From the NCBI GenBank assembly GCA_900618425.1, contig UZAN01041927.1, positions 1 to 17,751 on the forward strand: a DNA stretch of 17,751 bases, written 5' to 3'. This document shows positions 1 to 9,000 of the stretch, piece by piece (position 1 is the first letter of the stretch; each line of letters starts with the position of its first letter). A model generated the notes under the pieces. The model saw only the letters and a list, made by a program, of their open reading frames with translations. It ran no database searches and was not told where the DNA came from. The DNA comes from Echinostoma caproni. Its lineage: Eukaryota > Platyhelminthes > Trematoda > Plagiorchiida > Echinostomatidae. The translations under genes and the position numbers were made by a program.

Positions 1-365
1 CACTGGTCGGAAGGGGGGGGGGGGATAAATGAGAACTCCTAGTCGTTCTCCTGCTTAGTGCATGGACACCCTGGCATCAAACTCCAATGCGTGCACAAAC
101 TAAAAATAATTCCATACTGCATCGGTCGTCGCACAGGATAATCAGGACCGCGCTGCCCATTGCATCCAGCGGGGTAGGTGGTGATAAGTAGGCTACTGCT
201 CAGATTTACAACCTTAATCTAATTCTTCGTCTTCAGCACCAGCCCTCTCAATTTGCCCCTCCTAAGCTGTGCTAGTCCCTGAACCAACTTGGATGTCGCT
301 CGCCGAAGGTCGTCGCTAAATAGCGCTGTGAGCAATGTACCACGAATTGAATTGCAGATTCTAAA
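1..365. other. Left flank, no gene seen
   Basis: No coding region is supported here. A run of 12 G lies at 13-24. The stretch from about 230 onward may be the uncertain 5' part of RTE copy 1, because the frame leading into the endonuclease is partly open from 351, but copy 2 has no clear counterpart to align with it. The minus-strand open frame over 219-548 overlaps the start of the endonuclease and looks like a shadow. Confidence 0.5.
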
Positions 366-386
366 TTCTCGTCCATCATTGAATTT

Positions 387-1140
387 GGGGCTTTCAATAT
401 GAGGACTTGAATAACAACAAGGTCTAGCGCGTACAATGGAATCCTTAGGGATCGATATTTTCTGCGTATTGGAGACTCGAATCCAGGATCCTACTACTTT
501 GAGCCAGTTGAGCGCGCCAGATTTGTCGTCGAGATACGTTCTTCGCACATCAGGCGATAATAGAGCTCGTTCAGTAGGTCAGCGCGGGGTAGGTATTGTA
601 CTCAATAACAGGGTCGAGCCCTCTCTTATCGATTGAGTTCCGGTCAACAGTCGTTTGTGTGCAGTGTCTCTGGGGTTCAATCAGCTTCCAGAAGGAAAAC
701 AACACCGAACGGTGTTTGTTCATCGTATCGGTATGCGCACCGCTGAATTGCAGTCCTGATACTCAAAAGGACGCTTTCTGCGATGAACTTATCGACCTCA
801 TGCGGCTGAGTCGAAGCTCCGACGTAGTTATACTTGCGAGTGACTTCAACGCGCAAGTTGGAAAACTGAGCACATCGGAGGCTTGCCTAAGCGGAAGTTG
901 TGCTCTACCTGCCAAACAACAGATAACGGTGATCGACTTCTTCAGTTCTGCGCTGATCATCATCTGTTCTTATCAAGCACTAACTTCCGACACAGCTCTC
1001 AACGGACGGCAACGTGGCTCTCTAGTGCAACTGGTGCGCTAACTCAAATCGACTACATCGCAGTAAGCTACCGTTGGCGTGGCTCAGTGCAAATCTGCAG
1101 GTCCTATTGGACCACTTGCGTTGAATCTGACCACGCATTA
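387..1140 (+). pseudogene. APE-like endonuclease domain of RTE copy 1, frameshifted
   Basis: In a live element this domain nicks target DNA to prime reverse transcription. Landmarks in order: GAFNMRT at 387-407 (conserved Asn), followed by a stop and frameshift; LETRIQDP (conserved metal-binding Glu) in the 436-636 frame; LRTSGD; a stop near 634; then CLFIVSVCAP and SDFNAQVG at 839-862, which is the catalytic Asp-x-Asn block with the usual Gly replaced by Ser; a frameshift near 900; then LFLSSTNFRHSS, TQIDYIAVSYRWRGS and finally ESDHALV, with the catalytic Asp-His at 1129-1134. The order and spacing match exonuclease-endonuclease-phosphatase-fold enzymes. At least two frameshifts and one stop make it non-functional. 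Confidence 0.8.
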
Positions 1141-1598
1141 GTTTTGATGCAGTTCCCTCTCCTACTGACGAGTTCAACAAACTCGGAAAGCTCATCATCT
1201 ACTATCCGTTCCAGCAGTTCGTGTGTGCTATGCATCAGATCTAGTGCGTGGGCCAAGCGCGTCTCAACCCAATGATGTAGATGAGCAGTGGGATCAGATT
1301 AGACGAGTGATGCATTCCGCAGCGAATGTTGCGTCTGGGTCTGAGCCTCAATTCCGTCGGAGGTATTGGATATCTCAGGAGTCAGTAACCCTGTTGGATA
1401 AAAAACGACAAATCTCGACCTGCCAGAATCAAAATAGACTTAGGTAGCATCTACAACGCCAGCTCACAAAGAGCCTCAAGAAGGACCGTGAGAACTGGTG
1501 GGCAACAATAGCTGATGAAATGGAAGTAGCAGCTTTATCAGGGAATAGTCAAAGACTGTTCCGACTTAGACGCAATACGGAAGGTTGGCGAACTCCAG

Positions 1599-2870
1599 TT
1601 AGTGAAACACTGCGACAAGAGGGAATAAGCTATTCACAATAGGGATCAACAACTTGATCGTTAGGCAGAATACTTCAACGAGCAGTTCAGCTGGCCTAGT
1701 GCTAACCAGGTTGCTTCGTCTGAAGCTCCTTGGATAGTGTCGTGCGATCCTCCAACGGAAGCAGAAGTTCGGTCTTGCATTCAGGCTCTGCGGCGAGGAA
1801 CATCCGCAAAACCGGATGAGCTCCATTCCACTCTTTTCAAGATGTTAGAGGGGGGGGCATAACCTGGTAAGCTGTACTACCTTACTGCGCAACATTTGGA
1901 CGCAAAAGCGCATTCCTTCATCTCGGGTCGAATCACTGATTGTTCCCATTTTCAAAAAATGTTCTCACAACAATTGCGAAAATCACCGCGGGATCAGTTT
2001 GATCCCGATCGTCACCAAAGTACGAGCCTCAATCATACTTCGACGCCTTTAAAAGGGACCAACATCCGTAAACAGCAAGCGGAATTCCAGCCTGGCCGTG
2101 GATGTCCGGATCAAATTTTTACGTTGCATCAGATCCTTGAACTACGTCACACCCACCGTCGGCCAATGATCACAGTGTTTCTTGACCTGAAATGAGCCTT
2201 CGACTCAGTTGACCGCGAAGCTCTGATGGGCTCAATTCTTCGAAAGGGAATGCCCCAGAAGTACGTTAACCTACTGTACTCACATAACTCCGGTCATGTA
2301 AAGGTTTACAACGAACTAGGTAGTCCGTTCGTCTCCAGCAGCGGTGTCCTTCAAGGATGCTGTCTTTCGCCTTTCGTCGTAGATCGCACTTATTGGACTC
2401 CAAAACGTAGGTATTGAGTGGGCAGCTGGAAAAAAGCTGCGATTCGGATTCCATCGATGACACCGTCTGCGCAAGGCGCACTCCATAGACTAACAAGTGC
2501 TGTTACCACATTCGGTATGTGCTTTGCACCTTCAAAGTGCAAAGTGATGCAGCAGAACTGGGTTTCGCGTACTCCAGCTCTGAAAATAAATGGCCAGGAA
2601 TTAGTTACGGTGGATTACTTTTCCTGCTTGGGTCGCTGCGTGACCAATGACAGCAGTGCAGCAAAGGAGGTAACCGCCCGCATTTCCAAGGCTCGAGCAG
2701 CATACGCAGGACTGAAACACCTTTGGCGTAGACACGACGTTTCACTTAAATTGAAAGGTCGCATATATGGTGCCACCGTTCGTTCAGTCCTGCTTTATGG
2801 TTGTGAGACTGAATTTGCGAGTAGAAGATACCCATCGACCAGAAGTTTTCGATTATCGTTGTTTACGTAG
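1599..2870 (+). pseudogene. Reverse transcriptase domain of RTE copy 1, inactivated
   Basis: It aligns with the better preserved RT of copy 2. Visible pieces are RKQQAEFQPGRGCPDQIFTLHQ and VFLDLK (motif A), then an in-frame TGA at 2193-2195 where copy 2 has Gly, followed by AFDSVDREALM. Next come a fingers/palm piece in 2226-2417 containing SSGVLQGCCLSPF, and a palm/thumb piece in 2418-2870 with SKCKVM, FSCLGRCVTND, SKARAAYAGLKHLW and RSVLLYGCET. The catalytic YADD box, aligned to copy 2, reads Ser-Ile-Asp-Asp at 2450-2461, so the Tyr and Ala are lost. About 50 nt present just after YADD in copy 2 are missing. There are several frameshifts, and no activity is expected. Confidence 0.8.
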
Positions 2871-3270
2871 TTTAGCTCATGTGGGATGGAGCGAACAGGT
2901 TAGTAATGTGGAGTTAAGTCGTCGTGTGTTTGGGTGTTGATCAGGGATAAACCTGCTAGCACACCGTATTCAGATTAGTAAACTTCGCTGGCTAAAACAC
3001 CTATGGCGTATACCTAGCTGTGTGCCGCACCGCGCTTTATTCGCTGCAGCTAATCCGGGCTGGAGGAACCCACGTGGAGGTCAACAGATGAAGTGGAGAC
3101 GAGGCATGAAGAAATGCACAGAGCCATTAGGTAAAGTAGGTGTCTCTCATCTTCCGGGTTGGGGTCCGGAAGACTCCTCAGCCAGTTGTTTGAAAACATT
3201 AACTGATATGGCAGCGAACCGACAGCAGTGGCGTTCTTGTTGTCGTTTCTTGTCAGGCCCGAATGCTTGA
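2871..3270 (+). pseudogene. C-terminal region of the RTE copy 1 polyprotein
   Basis: This part follows the RT and matches copy 2. The open frame 3022-3270 contains PHRALFAAANPGWRNPRGGQQ, KKCTEPLGKVGVSHLPGWGP, and a final WRSCCRFLSG close to the stop. Copy 2 has the equivalent GKVGVSRLPGWGP and WRACCHFLSD. The conserved Trp/Cys/His-rich end is typical of this element family, but its role is not known to me. The stretch 2871-3021 is out of frame, with stops. Confidence 0.7.
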
Positions 3271-3442
3271 AACGGTATGTAAGCAGCGTTCGATTGTGTA
3301 CTCTGTGTTGACCATAAAGGTTCACCTTCTCCCTTCCTCAAAATAGATCTAATCCCTGTCCACCTCAATTTTTACCACTAATCTTGTATGCATTACGAGT
3401 TTGGCAACGATCAATGAAGTTTACCTCACTGTATTTCCGTGT

Positions 3443-3463
3443 ATGATGATGCTGCTGCTGCTG
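3443..3463 (+). repeat. Triplet-repeat 3' tail of RTE copy 1
   Basis: The 3' untranslated region shared by the two copies ends in a short triplet run, TGATGATG then (CTG)n. The other copy ends in ATGATGATGA at 11307-11316. Similarity between the copies stops here, so this marks the 3' end of the element. Short tandem repeats in place of poly(A) are usual for RTE-clade elements. Confidence 0.75.
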
Positions 3464-4701
3464 AATCATACGCCCCTCGGACGGAATCAAACGTCCAAGG
3501 TGCCCAATGTACCTAAATGCCCAACTAAGCTAGTGATCACTATCAAAATAGGAAGGTGTTTTATGTGTGTGGTTCGTACACACATCTTCGTTGTTTCGGA
3601 ATCAGGATTTTTAGCCAATTCTCCTAGGTGAACTGCCAGTGGTTCACCGACTCGGTTATAGCCTCGTATATTGGCTTCTCATCCTCTCACTGGGGTGGGA
3701 AAACACCGCTACGGAAAATCAGTGAGTAAGGCTTCTTCAACAGAGGCGATTTGAGACGCTTGGTTATACAGGAGCATTTCACTCGTTGTAAGGGAAAGGT
3801 AATCGGCCCCAACCCAAGACCCCCCGTATCATACTGAGTCTTTCGGAGGCTGAAGAACAGTTTCCAGGTGAATGGTATCAATTCGTTATTTTATCGGTGC
3901 ACAGGAACGAGAATGATACGTCTCGTGACAACCATGGAAGAATTAGAGCAAAGTTTGATCGCAAAGTTTCTTCCCGGTTTCATGCGTCGTTTTGAGACAT
4001 TTGACTTCGGATGCTTGTTGAGGGTCGAGTATATACCGCAGCTGGGTGATGAAGAGACGGTCATTACGGAGAACAAACTAATCTATCGGCGTTCACACAC
4101 GACTGTCTTCGCCACATTGCAAGAGCTTAACGGGATAACCGGATAATAAATGCCCAGGTTAGGCGAGGAATATCAGACAATCGTAGTGAGTACATGTTTA
4201 ATTTGTACAAACTGAATTGAAACTCTTGTTGCTGTTGTTTCTGCCGCATGTATTACCTGTTGCATTGGATAATAAAAGTAAAAGAGAAGTATGTCACAGA
4301 ATAGTCTTTCTTGATGTGCAATGTTTTCCTCGTCATGCTGTGGGACAAAGGACAAGATTGGTCAAAATATGACTTGGCGTGAGGGTGTGGAACTTCTGAC
4401 CAGGAGACTTATGTAGGCAGCACCCGTTGGTGGTCCTCGTGAACAACGTGGTCCATAATTAGAAAGCAGTGATATTGCTCTTGTAAACAATGATATTTGT
4501 GCATCTACTCATCTAGATATCTTTTCTCTTTCTGGGTAATGCTATTTTTTTATTCCATTTACTCCTTTGTTGCTTCATAAAGTCAATGATTAAAACCGGC
4601 ACACAAACATGAGGGATTCTCAAAAGTGAAACTGGAACTTTGCAGTGCATTAATGGCCCTAGATACATATCACAACAATACTCCATGCATCTGGCGATAA
4701 T
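3464..4701. other. Region without a recognised gene
   Basis: No known domain or RNA gene is visible. The plus-strand frame from 3838 (first GTG at 3868) to 4146 is open for about 100 codons, and its TAA stop overlaps an AATAAA hexamer at 4145-4150. I recognise nothing in the peptide, and an ORF this long is expected by chance in 17.7 kb. A small imperfect hairpin (ATGTGTG/CACACAT) lies near 3562-3584. Confidence 0.4.
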
Positions 4702-5578
4702 GTGAATCTTACAGTTCGTTATAACAGATACTCAGTACGAAGCGGGTATTACATTGACCGGAGCGAAAGCTCCGCTAATGGACTAGGTTTTGAAGGTACT
4801 GTGCAATGCAGATCTAAGGGTCGATCAGTGTTAAAAAAAGAAAGCCCCAATTGGTATTGTTTGTTTAATCGATGTTGTTTGCCACTGACTGCCATTCCGG
4901 TGCACAAAAGTGTTAATTTTACGACTAACTCCCCAGACCTCCTTGGCTCAATTAAATCTCAAAGATCGGTGTGTTCACGGGAGGTTTTGAGGCACGGTGC
5001 GCGCATTTAATGCTTGCATGAATCTTTAGCATTCAATCACAACATGCAGTTACATATTTTTACAATGAAAGATTATTTTATCTGTTTCTCAGCCTCCTAT
5101 CACTTTGGTGATGATAGTGGTCCAGTGATTTGGGTCGCTGTCAATGGTATCCTTTGGTTGCCTTAGGTTTGAGTTACAAGCCTTGCCGCCAACACCCAAA
5201 TTTGGTTGTTAACGGCTTTATTGTCGTCCAGCTCAATAGCATGTCATTCCTGTTGAGAACCTCTGTGGTTCACTTATATTAATCACTGGTTTTCAAGCGT
5301 GGCTCCCATAATCGTGCAATAGTTGACAATAGGGTTTACCACTTACGCTGTTCAGCACACTGAAGGATCTATTCCTGACGAGTTGAATGGGGATAAGACA
5401 TGAAAACTAAGCAGTCGCTCGGTTAACAGTTGTACATGCACACTAAAGCTGTGGTTCACTTTCCTCATTGTACTTCATTATCTACATTAGCTACATTAGC
5501 TTCAGCATTCTGATTAGACTATTGGATTACCATTATGTGGTTGTTTTTAATCTAAAATTTTTTATTGTTTGGTTCCAT
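4702..5578. other. Region upstream of DEK, nothing firm
   Basis: An open plus frame (4702-5010, 102 codons) encodes an unrecognised peptide with no domain or codon signal that I can see. 5011-5578 has no open frame worth reporting. No clear TATA box or CpG-dense block was found. This may be DEK promoter, 5' UTR intron or intergenic DNA; the sequence does not decide. Confidence 0.4.
4759..4774 (+). other. Small perfect hairpin with GAAA loop
   Basis: CGGAGC-GAAA-GCTCCG forms a 6-bp stem closed by a GNRA-type tetraloop. No hammerhead core, tRNA arm or terminator context surrounds it. It lies inside an unassigned open frame and may be chance. Confidence 0.35.
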
Positions 5579-5590
5579 TTTTCTATTCAG
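5579..5590 (+). promoter_or_regulatory. 3' splice acceptor upstream of the DEK start codon
   Basis: A T-rich tract runs into TTTTCTATTCAG, ending at 5590, 23 nt before the DEK ATG at 5614. It could accept a 5' UTR exon in cis or a spliced leader in trans. Flatworms are known to use spliced-leader trans-splicing. No upstream donor exon was identified, so the choice is open. Confidence 0.5.
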
Positions 5591-5613
5591 CTCATCAATC
5601 AGTAAGCGACAAT

Positions 5614-6014
5614 ATGGATTCTGGCTCGGACGACGACAGTAACGCTGAACCAGAAGCTCGACCCTCTAATGGTCACGAAACCATACATAGTGAAAAACGT
5701 GAACGGAAAAAAGTTCAGCGGCTCTCAGAAACCTGGAGTCAAGCTCATGTTGAGCAGGTAGAACAAAAGGCAAAAGTAGCAAAAGAGTTGAACAGCGTCT
5801 TTGAAACTGGCACGGGAACTCCTCTGGGTGATATTCCAATCATTGAAGCTGCTTTTCGTAAAAACAAACCTATCAATTTAAAGGGATTACATACCATAAT
5901 TTACGGTAGACCAGGAGCAGCCACAGAAATCCGATCAAATTTACGAAAATTCCGTGGTTTTGGATTCACTGAAGGTTCGGAGGTGTACAAGAAAAAAGTC
6001 ACCCAGATTCAGAA
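5614..6014 (+). CDS. DEK: DEK exon 1: N-terminus and first half of the SAP core
   Basis: Codes for residues 1-133 plus two bases of codon 134. It starts MDSGSDDDSN, acidic as in other DEK proteins. It carries the conserved basic block at 28-37, GTGTPLGDIP at 66-75, GLHTIIYGRPG at 91-101, and FRGFGFTEGSEVYKKK at 113-128. The exon ends at CAGAA before GTAAGT (donor at 6015). Reading on without splicing gives a stop at once (6016-6018), which supports this donor. Confidence 0.9.
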
Positions 6015-9000
6015 GTAAGTTGTTCCATCAGATTATTTCCAGGTTTTTCTGTGAGATGTTCTGTTTTTGTTCCACGCACAAACCCCACCCTCATGATAAC
6101 AGAACGGTGCAACTTCGGATGTCATTGCACGGAAGGATTTAGATATGCAGATTGTCACCGTTGAAAGACCTATGTTTCACAATTCCAATCAACCAGCTTA
6201 GGGTTCCCGTACCTTGTATAGCATAGAAGTTCAGGTTACTTCATATGAAGCAACGTAACGTAAACTAACTTTTTATAGCTGTGCACTTGAATACTTATCG
6301 GATCTAATAGCTCATTCGCGGTCGTATTTTGTCTGTGTGGATTACGCACCAGAACGTTGTATTCATGTACCTAAACTCTACACGCTTGTAAACGAAATAT
6401 AAAACTATTGCTTTTCTCCATTTTCCCCCAGTCGATCAACATCGGAATTGCGCGAGGCCTTGCGCATACTAAATTTAGAGGTCAGCGGTACACGAGATCA
6501 ATTGACCGATCGTTTGTTGGAGTTTCTTCTACACCCTAAAGCTCAAATGGTCAAATATAAAGGCAAATTGCCCTCTAAGCCAGGTCGTGGTCGCCCAAAG
6601 GGTGACTCTGACGGGCACGGAAAACGGAAATCCCGCGGGTCGAAGACAGGCTCCGGTCGAACCACATCCAGTGAAGTAAGCGGAGATGGTACCAGTCGGT
6701 CCGGTGTAGATATTGAAGATGAAAATGATAGCATTTCGGACGATGGTGCGTCAAGTCCCAGCATGCGCAAGACCGATGCCGATGAAGACGAGGACGAAGA
6801 AAGCCCCAAGAAACCTGCAAAGAAGCGAGGACGACCTCCGGGTAAATCAACTCGTCCTGCCCCGACTCCAAAGCCGAAGCGGAAGCGAGCCAGTGCAGCT
6901 GCTCTGGATTCAGAAAGCGAGGACGAGAAAGCTGATAAATCTGTCACCAAAACTGGGTCATCTGCAAGTGGTGAGGCAGAATCAGATGAAGACATGCCGC
7001 TTTCTGCATTAACGACATCGAAGTCAAATACGGCGCCTTCAGACGCTGAACTGAAGCGCAGCATTATCGAGTTATTGAAAACAGTAAATCTCGAGGAGAC
7101 CTCGTTGAAGTTAGTGCGCGAGCAGGTATGTTAATTGAGCTCACGCTGACTGCTCACCAGTAATCAGGTTTTAAATANTTAAATATGGAGAAAGGCGGTT
7201 ATTGAAGACAGTGTGTGTGAGAGGGTGTTGGTATATTCTTTTAACACAATCACTTGTAATCTAGCTTACCAGTATTGTCTTGATATCATGATTTAAGTTT
7301 CTTTCATATTACATCTCATTTTACATAAAGATGACTCCAGACTGAGATCAATAACATGTAGTGGAATGATAAATGGATCTGGGTCTAGCTCTTCTGACGA
7401 AGCCATGATTTATATCTTCACTGCCTGCCGACAGAGTGTACCCATTGGCAGAAGAACCACAGAACTGTTTGAGCATTCTCCACGTTTCTCGATGACTTTT
7501 TGAAAAATATTAACTGTATAGAAAGTTCAGACTGCGAATTTCAATCCAATTTGTTAGGGTTTTATCCTACTGGCATTCTTTGAATTCATGCACATGCAAT
7601 TGTTTCAGAGGAGTAAGAGGACAATCACATAAGGTATGAAGCGATATGATTCATTACAAGGACAGAAAAAAAGAACCGAAAACATCCGTTCGAGGGACAA
7701 GTAGATGGGATGTCAGTGCTTGAAAATGTAAGTTGCTTAGTTGTTTGAGTTAACCTTCAAGATTAAGTGGATTGACAATAACGGATTGCTATGGGACGGG
7801 ACGATCGACGTGGTAGGCAGTGAACAGCTTGGTGCTGGTTTATTCCCATCTTCATGTTATTTTTGGCCCTTATCTAACTTTACAAACCTTAGAGGGTTTT
7901 TATACTCTATGTGCTAAATACGTTATCCGTCTAAATTTTTGCCCTGATGCTTCTTTGTCGTAAACACTACTTAGTCACAACAATTCAAGGTTTATCGTTG
8001 GGAAAACTGAAACTGAGCAGCCTGACGTCATCTTTGAAAAGGTTCTTTCATTTCATTGACGTGAACGGCTACCTGCTAGTGGGGAAATGTTACAATATGA
8101 TATGGAAGGTTTATAGGCATTTAATTTCGAGATACAGAAAAGGTAAATACGTCTTCCAATACAGGTATGGATACAACTTCTGGCTAACAAATCGAATCTC
8201 CTCTGAGTACTCTGTTCACGAAACCTACATCATATCCATGAAGTTGCTAATCAGTGCTAAGTACATCGAAACTAGTACCATCTAAAAGCCCCAGTCTTTC
8301 TGTACCCAACGCTTGCCCTTTATCTCTTCTAACGACCCATAACATCCCCTCACACTTGTTCGTTACTCGCGTGTCTGACGCGTACAATGGACTCTGGGGA
8401 TTGATGTCTGCTGCGTGTCGGAGACTCGAATCCAGTATCCTAGTACTATATGCCACTGAAGTGCACCGGAGTTGTCTTCGAGGTTCTTCCTCCGCACGTC
8501 AGATGATGACGAAGCCCGTTCATTAGGCCAGCGTAGTGTAATCATTGTACTCAACAATACAGCGGAAGCCGCACTACTCGATTGAATCCCCGTCAACAGC
8601 TGCTTATGTGTGATGCGGCTCCAAAGGGCTATCAGCGTCCGGAAGGGAAGCAACACCAAAAGGTGTTTATTCATCATTTCAGTGTATGCACCGACCAACT
8701 GCAGTTCTGAGGCACAAAAGGATGAGTTCTATGATAAACTCACCGAACTCATTCGGTTGAGCCGAAGCGCCGATATAGTTGTTCTCGCAGGTGATTTTAC
8801 GCTCAAGTTGGAAAACTGAGCGCATCCGAAGCTTGCCTAGGCGGTCATTGTGCTCTACCCTACCAGCGAACAGAAAATGACGAACGACTTCTTCAGTTCT
8901 GCACTTATCATTATCTTTTCCATCAAGCACCAACTTCCGACAGCTCTCTACACACAACAACGTGGCTCTCCAATGCGACTGGCACGCTAACTCAGATCGA

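Larger units (their letters stand above)
366..3463 (+). mobile_element. RTE-like non-LTR retrotransposon, degenerate copy 1
   Basis: This is a near full-length (about 3.1 kb) non-LTR element. In order it encodes an APE-type endonuclease, a reverse transcriptase and a C-terminal tail, and it ends in a triplet-repeat tail at 3443-3463. Its protein pieces align along their whole length with the copy at 8370-11316. Over 2690-2809 versus 10553-10672 I counted about 98 of 120 bases identical by hand (about 82%). The reading frame is broken many times: open pieces run 436-636, 596-1042, 883-1275, 1223-1447, 1896-2195, 2226-2417, 2418-2870 and 3022-3270. Assignment to the RTE clade rests on endonuclease plus RT architecture, size and the simple-repeat 3' end, and is an inference. 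The 5' boundary is uncertain; the first recognisable peptide is GAFNMRT from about 387. Confidence 0.85.

Noticed and set aside
13..24. G12 run as a possible G-quadruplex.
   Set aside because: A single uninterrupted G run without spaced G tracts; long homopolymers at window edges are also common sequencing or assembly artefacts.
3630..3660. TGGTTCACCGACTCGG, resembling a tRNA B box and hence a SINE or tRNA gene.
   Set aside because: No A box at the right distance and no foldable acceptor or anticodon arms.
3838..4146. Open frame of about 100 codons whose stop overlaps AATAAA.
   Set aside because: The peptide is not recognisable, there is no clear start codon, and several frames of this length are expected by chance in this window.
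6543..7064. A 173-codon minus-strand open frame opposite DEK exon 2.
   Set aside because: It is the Ser-rich mirror of the acidic/basic codon usage of the DEK linker; it has no domain and no independent support.
7947..8285. A 112-codon frame in DEK intron 2 just upstream of RTE copy 2.
   Set aside because: No domain, and no similarity to the RTE copy 1 upstream region; most likely random intronic sequence.
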